Positions 42,939 through 55,931 of a DNA stretch of 64,000 nt are shown piece by piece. Source of the stretch: Azolla caroliniana (taxonomy: Eukaryota; Polypodiophyta); assembly GCA_043228905.1 (NCBI GenBank), contig JBHGNT010000012.1, forward strand, positions 16,058,001-16,122,000. Reading direction: 5' to 3'. Numbering within the stretch: the first letter of the stretch is position 1; each line of letters begins with the position of its first letter. The notes beneath the pieces were generated by a model, which searched no databases, was not told where the DNA came from, and worked only from the letters and a program-made list of their open reading frames with translations. The translations under genes were made by a program, and so were the position numbers.

Positions 42939-45900
42939 ATGAACACCCAGATGGGAAATGCTCTTCCCACCGAGAAGCTTGATAGAACAAACTTTGCATC
43001 TTGGGAGTACGAGATGCATCAGTACCTTGTCAAACAAGGTTACTGGAGCTACATCGAGGGAGCTCATGAAATGCAACCCAACTTGAGACACGCCGACTAC
43101 CTAGCGTAGGAGCAGGCTGCGAGTCGTGTGTTGTACTGCCTTGCATCATGCATTCATGACCACATGCTTGGCTATATTCGAGATTCGAAAACGTCTAAAG
43201 AAGCTTGAGGAAATCTCAAGAAACGTTTTGTGGCCAATACGGTTGCACGAAAGCTCCAACTTTGATAGGAGCTAAACAACATGCAACAAAGGGACATGTC
43301 GATCACTAGTTATACCTTGAAGATCAAGGAACTGTGCGATGCCCTTGGTTTGATTAATGTCATTATCGATGATGACGAAATGGTGGAAATATGCCTCGGC
43401 AGCTTGGCACCTCGATTCGGCACGATCAGATCGGCCATTCTTGCGAGGGAGAACCCTCCCTCCTTTTTCGACCTTCAATAGATTCAGTTGGTTGAAGAAA
43501 ATCACATTGGACAAATGAACAATTCGCTTGATGGTCTAATGATCTACTCTAAGTCAGGTGATAGAAGATGATTTAGCCGTGGAAATAGAGGTTGGTTCGG
43601 ACGAGGCCGACACGGTCGGCAGACCCAAGAGCGTAACTCCCACCAATGGCAAGAGGATAGGAACCATCCCAGAGAGTTTGGTAGAAGGGGGAGCCACCCT
43701 GGCAGACCAAGCAATCGTAACAACCCGATTAAATGCGGGTACTGTGGAAAACACGACCACTATGAACAAGAGTGCCGAAAAATTATATGAGACTCGACTT
43801 CGACTAGCTGACAACTCACAAACTACACTTCAAATTCCGGCTATGGCGATCGTGGCGGGATGTTCGTAATGAGGCATGAAGCACATTTGATTTCGGCAAA
43901 TGCCCCGACTAGCACCTCTTCTTCAGATAGCATATGGTTTGTTGACTCGGGAGCATCTAATCACATGACGTCCCATGAAAATTGGTTCTGAGAATTACGA
44001 AAGCCCGATCGACCTAGCTATGTCGAAACCGGAGATGATACGACTCACCCAATTCGGTATGTCGGAAATGTTCCATTCGGAAATGACGGCAAAAAAACCT
44101 ACCCCAAGAACGACTTGCATGTCCCCAAGCCAAATTGTCGAATAAGCTATGCAAGTACAATTCAATAATGAAGGGTGCTTCATCGAAAGGATGATCAAAT
44201 CATAGCACATGGTCGCCGAGAAGGCCAAATGTTCATCCTCGAATTAGAGGAGGTGAAATCGGCTACATTCACAAAAGGCCTCAAAGTCGAAACATACTTG
44301 AAACTATGGCAGAAGAAAATCGGCCACATCAATCTCCAAAAGCTCCAGAACATGCAGTCGAAAGGAGTCGTAATTAGACTCCTAACATTTATTGAGAAAG
44401 GAATTACATGCATATGCGAGGTGTGCCAATTCGGAAAACAACACCAACATTTGTTCCCGAAAGAGAGGAATGTGAGTAAATGGATCTTGGATGTGGTACA
44501 TTTAGATGTGTGGGGACCAGCCTAGACCGCAACATTCGGAGGTTGCCGCTACTATGTCACGTTCATCGATGACTTCTCCAGGCACACCTAGATCTACCCC
44601 ATGCGGCAAAAGAGCGAAGTGTTCGGACACTTCCAAAAGTTTAAAAATGAAGTCGAAAAAGCCTCCGGTCGGCACGTACAATGCCTTCGATCAAATGGAG
44701 GAAAGGAGTATTTCTCAGACGAATTTACGGCGTATCTCTGAAAGGAAGGAATTCGACGAGAATTCTTGTGTCGATATACACCTCAACAAAATGGTGTAGT
44801 CGAATGGAAGAATCGGCACATAGTAGAGGTTGCACGGGCAATGATGAATGAGAAGAACCTACCGAAATCATACTGGGTAGAAGCGGCGAACACGGCAGTA
44901 TATCTCATGAACAGGTGTACAATCTGTGGGGTACACGACATAACCCCTCATGAGAGGGTTTTTTGAAAGAAGCTAGATTTATCACATGTTTGGATTTTCG
45001 GCTCAATCGCCTACATGCATATTCCCGACGAGACGCGACAAAAGCTCAACCCGAAGTCGGAGAAATGTATCCTTGTAGGGTACTTGCTCGAACAGAAGGG
45101 CTACAAATGCTACAACCCATCTACCTGAAAAGCTCGAGTGAGTCGAGACGTCGTTTTCGATGAGTCAGCATCCTGGTACGATCCGGAGACGACTCTGATT
45201 TCTACTCCAGTCGACCCGGAATCGGCCGAACGAGAGATAGAAGACAAATTTTGACTCGGACACATGTTAGAAGAAAGTCCGGTTACAACAAGGCTTTCTG
45301 GACCACAGGAGCCCCCGAGTGACCAAAGCACATCACGCCCGAGTCCGAAACTCAACAAAGGGATGGCCAAGATGTCCGAATACGAAGATCCAATCGACAA
45401 CGAGTCAACTCACTCCCTTGACAGTGAGTTCGAAGGCCTAGACATCCCGATCATCCAAACGAATGGAGCGAAGAAAGCATAGTCTCCGCGAACGAGAAGC
45501 TACGTCGGTCCACTCATGAAAAGAACCCCATAAGCTGATTCGGCTATGATGAGTACATGGCATATCATTATGCCTTTATGATGAAGGTAGCAACTGTCCG
45601 AGAGCCGGAAACATTTTCCGAAGCCATGAAGGACCCGCGATGGGTCGACGTGATGAATGAAGAAATGTAGGCCTTGTGCAAAAATGAGACATGGGATCTT
45701 GTTCCCCATTCACCTCACAGGAAAGCGATTGGTTGCAGATGGGTCTATAAGGTCAAATTCAATGCCGACGGCTCAAGAAGTCGCTTCAAAGCATGACTTG
45801 TCACAAAAGGATACACACAAACGCATAGTCTCGATTGCGAGGAGAGCTTTGCCCTACTGGCAAAGATGACGATTGTTCAGACAGTCATAGCTCTCGCAAC

Positions 45901-47177
45901 TGCAAAAGGGTGGCACCTCCACTAGATGGACGTAAAGAACGCCTTCCTACAAGGAAAATTAGAAGAGGAGGTGTACATGATACAACCACCTGGCTTCGAA
46001 TAGCGTACTCACCCGAAAGCCGTGTGCCGACTCAAGAAGCCACTCTACGGCCTTAAACAAGCATTGCGTGCTTGGCATTCGAAGATAACACTATATCTTC
46101 ATCAAATCAGTTTTCGAATGTCGAAATCTGACAACTCCCTCTACATCCGAAACGAGTCGAACAATTTGATTGTCATCATCCTGTATGTGGATGATCTGGT
46201 CATTGGACGAAAGAATCTTGCCGGGATCAATAAGGTCAAATCACTCCTATGCGGCAAGTTCGAAATGAAAGACTTGCACGAGCTCCATTACTTCCTCGAA
46301 ATCGAAGTAATTCGGACACCAATCGGGATACTGATCTCTCAATGGCACTACATTCTCAACTTACTCTACAAGTTCGAAATGACCTAGAGAAAACCTGTGT
46401 CTACCCCTCTCGACTGAAATCTCAGCTCAATGTCGATTCAGGAACCGAAGAGTTTGAGCCGACTCAGTGTCGTCAACTAATCGGTAGCCTCATCTACCTA
46501 ACCATCACACGACCCAACCTCAGCTATTCGGTCAACCTACTTAGCCAATTCATGTAGAACCACCCATGAAATGGTCATCTCAATTGCACAAAGAGGATAC
46601 TTCGGTATGTCAGTATGACGATGGATTACGACATCATGTATAAGTTGAATACGCCTATTCGACTTGAAGGGTACACAGACGCGGACTGGGCAGGCTATAA
46701 AGCTGATAACGATTGACGTCAGGTTTCGTCTTCTCCCTCTGCAGTGGAGCGATCTCCTGGAGCAGTAAGAAGCGAGTGACAATCGCACTGTCAAGCATAA
46801 AAGCCGAATACAGGGGCGCAACAATCGCCACATACGAAGTCATATGGCTCAAGCGTATCCTAAAGGATCTGGGTGCACCCATCAAGGATCCAATTCGCCT
46901 ATACTGCGACAACATGAGCAGTATCTACCTGGCTCAGAATCATGTGTTCCACCCGTGGACTGAACACATCGAAGTACACTATCACTTCATCTACGAGCGC
47001 GTACAAGCCGGAGATATTGACCTACAACACATCAACACGAATCTTCAAGTGGCTGACATCTTCACAAAAGCCCTGGGTATTGACAAGTTGTGGCAATTCG
47101 AGACGAACCTTGGCCTCTCGATCGCTAACCAGCCGAGCTTGAGGTGGAGTACAACAACAACTGACACCGAACAATAG
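42939..47177 (+). pseudogene. Copia D gag-pol, multiple stops
   Basis: Gag begins MNTQMGNALPTEKLD (UBN2). A zinc knuckle CGYCGKHDHYEQEC is near 43740, protease IWFVDSGASNHMTS near 43930, integrase IDDFSRHT with TPQQNGVVEWKNRH, RT MDVKNAFLQGKLEEEVYM, LYGLKQALRAW and ILYVDDLVIG (46180-46200), and RNase H SSIKAEYRGA, LYCDNMSSIYLAQN and TNLQVADIFTKAL. At the second integrase aspartate the text is RSNGGKEY instead of the usual RSDNGGEY. Many stops and frameshifts break it, yet RT keeps YVDD. Confidence 0.9.
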
Positions 47178-47183
47178 CCGATC

Positions 47184-47218
47184 ACAAAGAATCGAGAGTG
47201 ATACTGTGTAGCGGATGG

Positions 47219-47257
<39 letters not shown>

Positions 47258-47472
47258 ACAAGAGAGAATGAGAGAGGGAGCTAGAGTGAGTGAGTGAGAG
47301 CTCTAAACAAGAAATTGTATATTACATCCAACAGTAACTAAGTTACAAAAGGTTGGTTTAAATACCAACTAGTCTAGGGCAAATGCCCTTTCTACCAAAA
47401 AATATCCTAGTAAGTTGTCCACCGACTAGTGTGAACACTATTCCTATGGGAAGTTGAGTTCGATTCTCAACA
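47184..47472 (-). repeat. LTR of the Copia D family, inverted
   Basis: On the minus strand it starts TGTTGAGAATCGAACTCAAC at 47472 and ends GATTCTTTGTG at 47184, and carries the microsatellite as TG repeats (47219-47253). It is opposite in orientation to the 5' LTR at 42522. Confidence 0.92.
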
Positions 47473-47760
47473 TGCCCCTTCGAACACAACTTCCGAATGC
47501 CGAAAAGTTGTTTTGGTTCAATCTTTGAAAACTTTGATTCGGCTTAATCGTTTTCGGTTTTTGAGAGGCTAGTCGATATGGCTTACAATTTCGATTGTTC
47601 GACTCTCCATGTTTGCTTGTTCACTTGTTTGTTCGTACTTCGACTCCTCTGGTCGGCTTCGATCAACTGATCGGCTACTGTTTGGTGTCAGTTGTTGTTG
47701 TACTCCCCCTCAAGCTCGGTTGGTCGATGATCAAGAGGCCAAGGTTCATCGCAAACATTC
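47473..47760 (-). pseudogene. Pol C-terminus and 3' end of an inverted Copia
   Basis: The minus strand reads NLGLLIIDQPSLRGSTTTTD, matching NLGLSIANQPSLRWSTTTTD at the end of Copia D, then about 200 bp of 3' untranslated sequence and a purine run CGAAGGGGCA just before the inverted LTR. The rest of this second element is absent; LINE sequence begins at about 47765. Confidence 0.85.
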
Positions 47761-49308
47761 CCCCAAAAGGATCCCGGTATAGGATGCCCTAAAGCTACCC
47801 ACATCATTAACTCCTTCCACATGCCCTATTGGTGTAGACCATAGCTTCCTATACTTTGAGCTAAAGTGCGACACCTCCAACGCCACCAACTCTAGTCAAC
47901 CAAACAATCACACCACCATACATTTCATGCATGAGCTCTCTGACATCTACTCCTGACATGTTCAAGCCTAGCTCTCCTCTATAGCCCAACTCTCCTCTAT
48001 TGATTCTTCCCTGCCTTTAGAGAACCTAACTATAGAACTCACACACGTCTTTCACTCAACAGCGATTAGTAGCTTCCCATACACGAAACACTCCAATGAA
48101 AATAGAATAGGGTCTATGCCACAGAATAGGTGGTATGATGAAGATTGTAGAGCTTTTTATAGACAACTTAAAGTGTCGCGACTTAGTGGTACTATTTCCT
48201 CAATACAGGCTCGCAAAGAGATGCACAAGATGACACGTCGTAAAAGACGAGCTTGGGAAGCATCTCAATATAGGGAACTCTACCACATGCTCATGAGTAG
48301 GGATTGCGCCCTTGCATGGAAGAGACTACGGGAACCGAGACCACAAACACCCATCAAGGATCCCCACACTTGGCACACATATATAGAGAGACTCTACCAC
48401 GTCCCGAACCAACCACCCATTCCAATGACTTCCACACCTCGACCCACCACGAGGACACTTTTCACGACCTCTAGGGTCAGGAAGGTCATAAAAAAATTAC
48501 AACATAGGAAGTTCATGGACCACACAGGATTGCGTGCCAAACACATCATATATTCTCGAGAGTGCCTAGCTCCTTTTCTCACTCTAATCTACAACCGCGC
48601 CCTTGACAAGGGTTTTCCACCACAATGGACTATGAACACAATGGCCCCTATACATAAAGGAGGGGACCCAATGGACCCAAATACATATAGGACCATCATG
48701 ATAGGTCATACGCTCACTAAACTATATGGTGCAGAATGGAAGCAGAGCTCGGCGATTATATGGAGACCTTAAGCCTTCGAGCACCTAAGCAGGTTGGCTT
48801 TAGAAGAGCCTTCTCCACTATTGACCATATCTTCACACTTAGATGCTTAATTGACCAAACGAAGGCTCACAAGAAGAAACTATATTGTTGCTTTGTGGAC
48901 TTTCACAAAGCCTTTGACATATGAGCAAGTCTCTAGGTGCGTCAGATGCCCAGGTGGCCTCTTTGATTGCTTTACCAGCACCATTGGCGTACAACAAGGT
49001 TTCCCCCTATCACCAACTCTTTTTGGGATCTACATTGATGAGATCACTGATTTTATTGCTCGTAAGGGAGACAACGGAGTAGCCATTGGGGGCACGCAAG
49101 TTAGTCTCTTACTCTATGCTCACGACATAGTTTTGCTTTCGGAGTCTGAACACGACCTACAAAAGCACCTTAATGCCCTAGATGACTTTTGCACACAACG
49201 AGGATGTGTAGTAAATCTAACGAAAACCACCCCTTATCTTTCACACATCGTCTTGAGTTAGGAGTAAGTGTCGCCTACTCCTCTCTCATAAACCAATCAA
49301 GGTAGTTG

Positions 49309-49309
49309 G

Positions 49310-49356
<47 letters not shown>
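49309..49356. repeat. TA microsatellite inside the LINE
   Basis: More than 20 TA/AT repeats interrupt the LINE downstream of the RT palm. Confidence 0.95.
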
Positions 49357-49359
<3 letters not shown>

Positions 49360-50008
49360 GGAGTAAGTTTTAGTGCTCGTTAAGGTAAATTCTCGATGAC
49401 CTAGGCAACCAAAGATAGGCTAACGAGAGGGTATGCATTCCTCTCACTCATAGAGAGACAATGCCACCAGACATACTTTCAAGAGCCTCAGACTAAGGGA
49501 TGTCTCTTCAACTCATTAGTGACCCCTTCACTCATGTATGCATTAGTAGTATGGGCTCCTAGTCTACCGTCCTTCATGTGGACACAATTAGAGAGACCTT
49601 TGGTGATGATGTTATCACGTCAACTCCGAAGCAAATCGATAGTACCACATGACATTATTAGAGCAAAGTTCAGTGTGCCCCCAATGTTAGTAGAAGCACT
49701 CTTCCAATTGGTAGTTTTTATTCATATGATACATAGCCAACCACAAGATAGGATATCTCGTCAAGCTTTTGAGGCATCCTGATCCCTATATGAGTCCGGA
49801 GATAGTAGCTCTTGGTATAGCATTGTAGTGTGGTTGGTTACTTGCAAATGGCATAGACATTAATAACCTACCTCCCCTTAAGTACAACCATGGGACTGGT
49901 CTAACTTTAATCTCTCATGAGGACCGTAATAAAGTAATACGTCAAGAAATATGGCAAATTTATACACGAGATAAATGGATCACCCCACGAGAACCACTCC
50001 CATCTAAA

Positions 50009-50569
50009 ATGTTGTACTATAAGGAACACTTCATGCACTTCTCTAAGCTAGGTTTTATTACACAACTAAAATATCTAGATACATTCTTGACATATGCACT
50101 AAGGGTGGCCATTGGACAACTTAGGATATCATCTCACCAACTTGAGATTGAAAATGGTCGTACTAATGGAGTTCCTAGAGAGGAAAGGCTATGTAGGTTA
50201 TGTCACATAGAGATAGAGGATGAGTATCACTGTACATGCAAGTGTCCAACTTATGCCGAGATAAGGGTGAAATACCAAGACATAATAGGACCCTCTCCCA
50301 CCCTCTCCAAACTATTAGATACCCCGGATATAAAGAGACTAGGTAGGTATATCTTAGAGCTAAAACAACCTAGGGAGGAAAAACTACAAAATGTTGACCA
50401 TAATCATTTTAATACTCACCAACATGTAACTAATACAATTTTTCAGGAACAAGGGGAGACGATGTGGACACACCTACACCACTCGGCCTCTCTCTTGAGG
50501 AAGCAGAAATGCAAAGAACAACCAAACGCCCTCGGATGTCGGGCTTCAAAGCAACTCGGCGTGGAGTAG
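50009..50569 (+). pseudogene. LINE ORF2 C-terminal zinc domain
   Basis: A 186-codon frame carries GVPREERLCRLCHIEIEDEY then HCTCKCPTYAEIR, the zf-RVT pattern C..C......(E)DE.H....CP.Y. It is the best-preserved part of the LINE. It is named zinc-binding in reverse transcriptase in plant LINEs and probably contacts nucleic acid. Confidence 0.8.
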
Positions 50570-50720
50570 AAACAATTAAGAAGATAAGGGAAAGTGAGCT
50601 ACACCTCCTAACAGCTATGGTTGTAGTATCTTTTACATTGGGACCACGGGCCACCTCCAAATCGAAACCCTTTGACCTCCCGCTTCTTTTCGAGAGACTT
50701 GGATGGAAATGAAACTAGGT

Positions 50721-52597
50721 CTAGTATAAAGTCATTTCCTTATAGAACATGTTTTTTTTGCTAGAACCCTTTATCTTACATTTTTTTTAATTTTTAATTT
50801 TTAATTTTTTTAATTTTTAATTTTTTTAATTTTTACTTTCGATGAATGGGTAAATACCCCCTTTTTTTCCAAAAAATAAATACCCCATTTTTATTGTAAA
50901 CCAATTGTCTCATGGATCAATTTTGGTCTTAGAAGACATTAATATTTCTTTCCTTCTTTCTTTCTCAATCATCCCTCATATTAGTAAAATATGTGGGCTC
51001 AACAATTTTGGTGTTACATGGTGTAATGGTATATGATCTGTGGACCCATATTGGTAGTATGGGCAATTTTAAATGGAGAAGGATCAATGGCTAGTCATTG
51101 TCGTACACAAGACGGGCTTGGGAAGGATAATCGCTTCCTTTTCATCTTTTTTGTATTTTGTAGCTGATATGCCTTTTTAAAACTAACGAAAGGATATGTT
51201 GTTTAGAAAAAATAAAAAAGAAGAAGGGAGAACTATGAAATATTGGATATAACCGTAATTGTGGGGGAAGATGAAGGTGAAATTTTACATCATTGATTTT
51301 TCCATTAATGACAAAATGACCTAACAGTTGATAATCAAATTTGGCACATACTTTGGTAGTCTTTATATGACATCATAATAACCATATTGGACCTCCAACT
51401 TGAAAGGTGGATGGAAGTTGACGTCAAGCTGCATTGGACTTGTGTGCTACTTGAGCTTCCTGTAGATGATTGGAAAGTTCCACCTAAATTTGTAGTCGAG
51501 GATTTGTTGGTAATTCAAGATCTTCGAACAAACACCATCGAGGATAGTAATAACCTGTGTATCCATAGAATGGGTTAACCCTATTAGAGGAATGTATAGT
51601 ATTATTTATATGCAAGTTCTGCAAAATGCAATATATCAACTCAATTATCTTATTGGTAACTAATGAGGCATCGAAGATATTGCCCCGATGTTTGATTGTA
51701 TGCTTTGTTTGACAATGAATTTGTGGATGATAGCCTAAGGAGATTTTGAAGGAGACTTTGAGAATGGTAAATGCTTCGAAATTTTAGATATAAATTGTGG
51801 TTCACGATCACTAATGACGTTATATGGAAAACCATGGTGATGAAATACTTCCTGCCTTGACTAGATTTATTGTTTCCCACTAGCGATATATTTAGTGCAT
51901 CTTGTATTTGGTATACATACTTGTGTTGATCTCTCTTTCTCATATACCTTATCTCTCACACAAATAACATACCTAATACATATATTTCATCTATCTCTTG
52001 AATGTTGAACCACCATTTAGTTCTTTGAAATCTTAAAACATGTTATAACTATTTATAATTCATTGTTTGACTTTAAATGGCTTATCCTATATGATGAATA
52101 TAAGCACTTTCTTTGAAATCAATATCAAGTATTTAATCTATAATGTAGTATGCAACACATTGATATGCAAACATATCAAACATAAGTGGTGTCAATGTTT
52201 AATGATATAGAATGCATTTATTGGAGAAATGTGTCTTAATTAAAAGAGACCTTAATTTGAGAATGATCTAATTATTTGTAAAAGCATGGAATTTGTTGTG
52301 ACATTTTAACTATTAGTTAATTTGTAAATTATATTGGTATTCTTATCAAATGCCATGGAAAAAGTTGGAAATTTAAAGGGTGCTAGACTACTACTCTCTT
52401 GTAAACCAAGCAACACTATGCATAATACCATCCCATTTTGATCATGGATGGGCATGGGCATGGGTATAATTGTGAGTTATGGATGTCATACGACATGATG
52501 ATGGATGTGGGTTATAGATGGGGAAAACTGACACTTTTAAAAGTTCTCGAACTTGGGTTGAAATTTCGCATTTGGAAAACAACAGTCATCAAAGCTT
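50721..52597. other. AT-rich intergenic sequence
   Basis: Poly-T/A-rich DNA at 50749-50835 may be the LINE's 3' tail. A short dispersed repeat follows at 50835-50985. No gene is recognised in the rest. Confidence 0.45.
50835..50985 (+). repeat. Short dispersed repeat, copy 2
   Basis: TTTCGATGAATGGGTAAATA, TTGTAAACCAATTGTCTCAT and CATTAATATTTCTTTCCTTC are the reverse complement of the copy at 36745-36855. A partial copy is at 54355-54445. Confidence 0.65.
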
Positions 52598-52912
52598 CCC
52601 AAAAGCAAATCATCCTTTGTGATTGATGATGGGAGGAGATGTACTCCTTCAAGATTTTACTTCATCCAAATTCTTGACATCATCAACAAGGTCATTTTAA
52701 TACACTCTAGAATGACAATGGTCGCGTGCCCTCTATGTGATTAGTCCTCTTGCTTACCAAAAGCAAATCATCCTTTGTGATTGATGGGAGGAGATGTACT
52801 CCTTCAAGATTTTACTTCATCCACATTCTTGACATCATCAACAAGGTCATTTTAATACACTCTAGAATGACAATGGTTGCGTGCCCTCTATGTGATTAGT
52901 CCTATGCTTTTG
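52598..52912. repeat. Tandem duplication, about 158-bp period
   Basis: CCAAAAGCAAATCATCCTTT through GTGATTAGTCCT is present twice in direct succession. The second copy lacks three bases in GATTGATGATGGG. Confidence 0.92.
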
Positions 52913-54354
52913 CATGGGATCTTGCCCATGTGGTATTGACGCATAACATACATCGAAATTAGTCAAAATGACTATAGCCAATTATCTCCTAGTACCCTCA
53001 CAATTACTCTATTAATATCTTGCTCTCAAACAACTACATTGGGAAATAAGAGGAGTGTACTTGTGTGTATCTACTTATATATGTTCCTACTTTAGGCCAA
53101 CTATCTCATGCATAGCCACTAGGAACATGCAACATTTATGGGCCTCCATCAAGGTGGTTACCATTTTGGTGTGTCTGCATAACATCATCAATTGATGTTC
53201 TCACCTTTGAATTTGGAACTCCTACATTTCGTTATTGTAAGGTGAAGAATTGAGGGACAATCAATTACTGTTCGCCCCATGCATTGTGTGCTCATCACAT
53301 GTTTATGACATATTCTCCTTGAAATTTGCTTATCGATGTCCAAGTTTCAACGTATGCATCCCAAAATAATGCTTCCCTTTCAAAAGTAATGCTTGACTTT
53401 CTAGCCAATGCAATTTGTACTCTTTTGGGTTGTAACGTTTCAACAACTTTGAATTGATGATGAAAATGATTTATTGGAATGACATTATCGTTGCAGCAAT
53501 TTTAAATCATAATCGAAAATTCCACTGTGCAAATTGGGGCATTAAATTTTGATAAGATTTAAACGGTCCAACAACTTAAAGTAATTATGAATATTTTCAA
53601 AATGTATCCTGTGTTCATGAAAGAAGGGACAACATTCATGAATATTCGAAAGCATCCCCATTCAAGCGATATTATTGTTAAAAGTGCTTCAATGCTCAGG
53701 CTAGGCTAAATCTCTCGATCCTAAAGTTTGAGGCCATGGTTTTTCAGGATCCTAAGAACTTCGTTGTTAAAAAGTGGAAGGCCCCTTTTCTAGACTTCTT
53801 GCACTCCTGTCCATTATATATAGATAGATAGATATATCCAAAAGTGAGGCCCTCTATCATAAAAAGGTTGTTTAATTTATCACAATAACTAAGGTATCAA
53901 TATATGTCCCAACATTTAAGGTATTACGTATGGATAGGGCGGGAAGCTATAGAGATAAGGTAAAAAAATAGCTTATGGAAAAATAGCCCCTCACTTTCAC
54001 AAAGATATATAGATAGATTTATCATTTTATTATCATTCTCAAAGGGTGAGGGAACACATCACGGTGAGAAATTAAAAAACGTAAATTGACGTATAATCTG
54101 GCAATGATTCATTAGAAAGCATTTAGAATGCACACACTCGAGGATGAGGAATAGAGGGGGAGAGGGGTGGGCTTAAGAAACACACACACATCACCAACGC
54201 GAGGACGAGCGAGGGTTGAATAAGGTAATATAGTTCTCATAAACATAAATCGGCCTAATGTGAGATGAATAGCGAGGTATTGAGTGGAAAAAAGGCCTCG
54301 ATAAATAAGTCGAAGGTATTGTGTCAATAGATAATATAGGAGTAGTGTGATGAC
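52913..54354. other. AT-rich intergenic sequence
   Basis: No supported gene, RNA or bounded repeat. Short open frames here have no recognisable motif. Confidence 0.45.
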
Positions 54355-54445
54355 TTGGATAAGTACTCATTTTTTTGTAAACCAATTGTCTCATGGGCCA
54401 ATGTTGACCTTAGAAGATGTTAATATATCTTTCTTTCTTTCTATC
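54355..54445 (+). repeat. Short dispersed repeat, partial copy 3
   Basis: TTGTAAACCAATTGTCTCAT, TTAGAAGATGTTAATAT and CTTTCTTTCTTTC match the middle of the copy at 50835-50985. Confidence 0.6.
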
Positions 54446-55648
54446 GGTCTTGATAGATCTCAACTGCCCGTCTGAACGACCAACAGTTTGATGGACCTAT
54501 TGTGTTTGTTACAGATAGTGTTGGCATATCTCACTATCGGTCGAGATAGATCAATCGACTAGCCAACAAACAGCTGGAATAGCCTATTGTGTTGATAAAT
54601 GTAGTAGCATCATATCTCTCTATATGTCGATTGGTTTATTTATCAATTGACCGACCAAAAGCTAGACTTATCTATCTATCTATATAATAGATCAATCGAC
54701 CAACAAACAATTTGACTTATATTATGTATCTATCTCTATCTAGCTTATTGACGAGCGATCTATCTATCAATTCTATCCATCCATCCATCGACTGCCTGGC
54801 CGATCGATCACAATCAATCAATTTGTCAATTCCATCTATTCATCGATTGAGTTGATCGATCGACTGACTGACCGAGCCGACGATGGATCGGTCAATTGGC
54901 GGTTGGAGGGGGGCAATATAACAATATGCAAGTCTCTTCGGAGGTTGTTTTTACTTAAGAAAAGCAAAATTTTACCGACAATTATGGAGGAAGTTGCCTC
55001 TGTTCACAGTCTCCTTCATCTCAAAAGACCGATATGGAGATATCAGCACCCTTGGTCCCTTGCCCCATGACCCTGACCATTTCTTTTGTATATAACACTA
55101 TCATCAATGTACCTACCAAGCAAGAATTTTCTTTTCCTTTTTGCCGCTGCATCAAATGATGAATCGTAGGCTTCATACAGACGAAAGACGAGCAGTCTGA
55201 AGTTGGATTCGAGGGATATAGCCCTTCCCGGGTGCTTTTCTTAATACTAACGAAGGAAATCTTACTCTCTCGGACGATTGAGGTACATTTCTGTATATGT
55301 AGCCGTCCGAGAGCTTTTCTGTATCTGTAGCCCTTCCGACAACTTTTCTTAATACTAATGAAGGAAATCTTTTGGTAAAAAGAAAAAAGAACAAGAGAAA
55401 GCTTAGTATTTTTATGAGTAAAAAAAGGTCCCCCAAAACAAAACAAAACTTAAGCTTTTTTCTCTATTTTAGAGATTAGCTAGGCTTAGCTAGCTACATA
55501 TAGATAGAATAGAATATAGATAGATAGATTACATACATACATATAAATATATGTATAGATGAAAGCAGGAGGAAGAAAGGAGAAGGAAATACACAGACAG
55601 ACAGACAGACAGAGATCGAAGGAAAGAAAGAAAAAGAGAGAGAGATTA
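54446..55648. other. Low-complexity GATC/TATC-rich DNA and upstream flank of the small ORF
   Basis: From 54446 to about 54890 the DNA is dominated by variants of GATCAATCGACC and TATCTATC. At 55236-55264 and 55340-55368 the phrase CTTTTCTTAATACTAA(C/T)GAAG occurs twice. A TATA-like TATAAATATATG lies at 55542-55553, about 100 bp before the ATG at 55649. Confidence 0.5.
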
Positions 55649-55837
55649 ATGGGGTTGGGAGAGTTCATCAAGGCGAGGTATGAGAAGCTGAAGGAGAAGA
55701 AGAGCAAGTGGAAGTACAGGAAAGTGGATCCCACCAACAGCATGCGTGTGGAGGCCAGCAGCAAACTGGCGAGGAAGATCATCCAAGAAACCCTCAAGGC
55801 CGCCGATTCCCCTGGCAAGATCGCTCTTTCTGTCTGA
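55649..55837 (+). CDS. Small lysine-rich protein, 62 residues
   Basis: I do not recognise this protein. The frame from ATG at 55649 to TGA at 55837 opens MGLGEFIKARYEKLKEKKSK, continues with WKYRKVDPTNSMRVEASS and ends in a likely helix (KLARKIIQETLKAAD). It is highly basic, without a signal peptide, membrane segment or cysteine. It stands out because the codons are GC-rich with varied third positions inside very AT-rich DNA, and composition shifts sharply at both ends. An upstream ATG at 55559 extends the frame through AG-rich repeat DNA and is less likely. The 5' side has a TATA-like box near 55542. It may be a real small gene or a single exon of a larger one; the in-frame TGA argues for the former. 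Confidence 0.55.
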   Translation: MGLGEFIKARYEKLKEKKSKWKYRKVDPTNSMRVEASSKLARKIIQETLKAADSPGKIALSV

Positions 55838-55931
55838 AATTCCATCCATCCATCCATCCACGGCTCTATCGATCGATCCATCTTTCTTTATTCTATAATA
55901 TATATATATATATATGTAAATCCTTCCTGTC

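Larger units (their letters stand above)
42522..47183 (+). mobile_element. Decayed Copia D, lacking its own 3' LTR
   Basis: The element has a 5' LTR, a PBS and a full-length but broken gag-pol in plus orientation. Immediately after the RNase H end the sequence passes into an LTR of the same family in reverse orientation (47184-47472). The same family is present at 63161-64000. Confidence 0.88.
47765..50720 (+). mobile_element. LINE, 3' piece with RT and zf-RVT
   Basis: Frames in order: endonuclease end (VDHSFLYFELKCDTSNAT), QNRWYDEDCRAFYRQLK, RT fingers (VRKVIKKLQHRKFMDHTGL, PIHKGGDPMDPNTYRTIM), APKQVGFRRAFSTIDHIF, FVDFHKAFD, GVQQGFPLSPTLFGIYIDE, LLLYAHDIVLL, and a C-terminal zinc motif RLCRLCHIEIEDEYHCTCKC. 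This is a non-LTR retrotransposon ORF2. Stops occur and the catalytic box is YAHD. About 7 kb separates it from the 5' piece. Confidence 0.88.

Noticed and set aside
55559-55648. Longer start for the small ORF
   Set aside because: The added 30 residues translate AG-rich repeat DNA (RQTDRQRSKERKKKRER) and lack the composition of the downstream frame.
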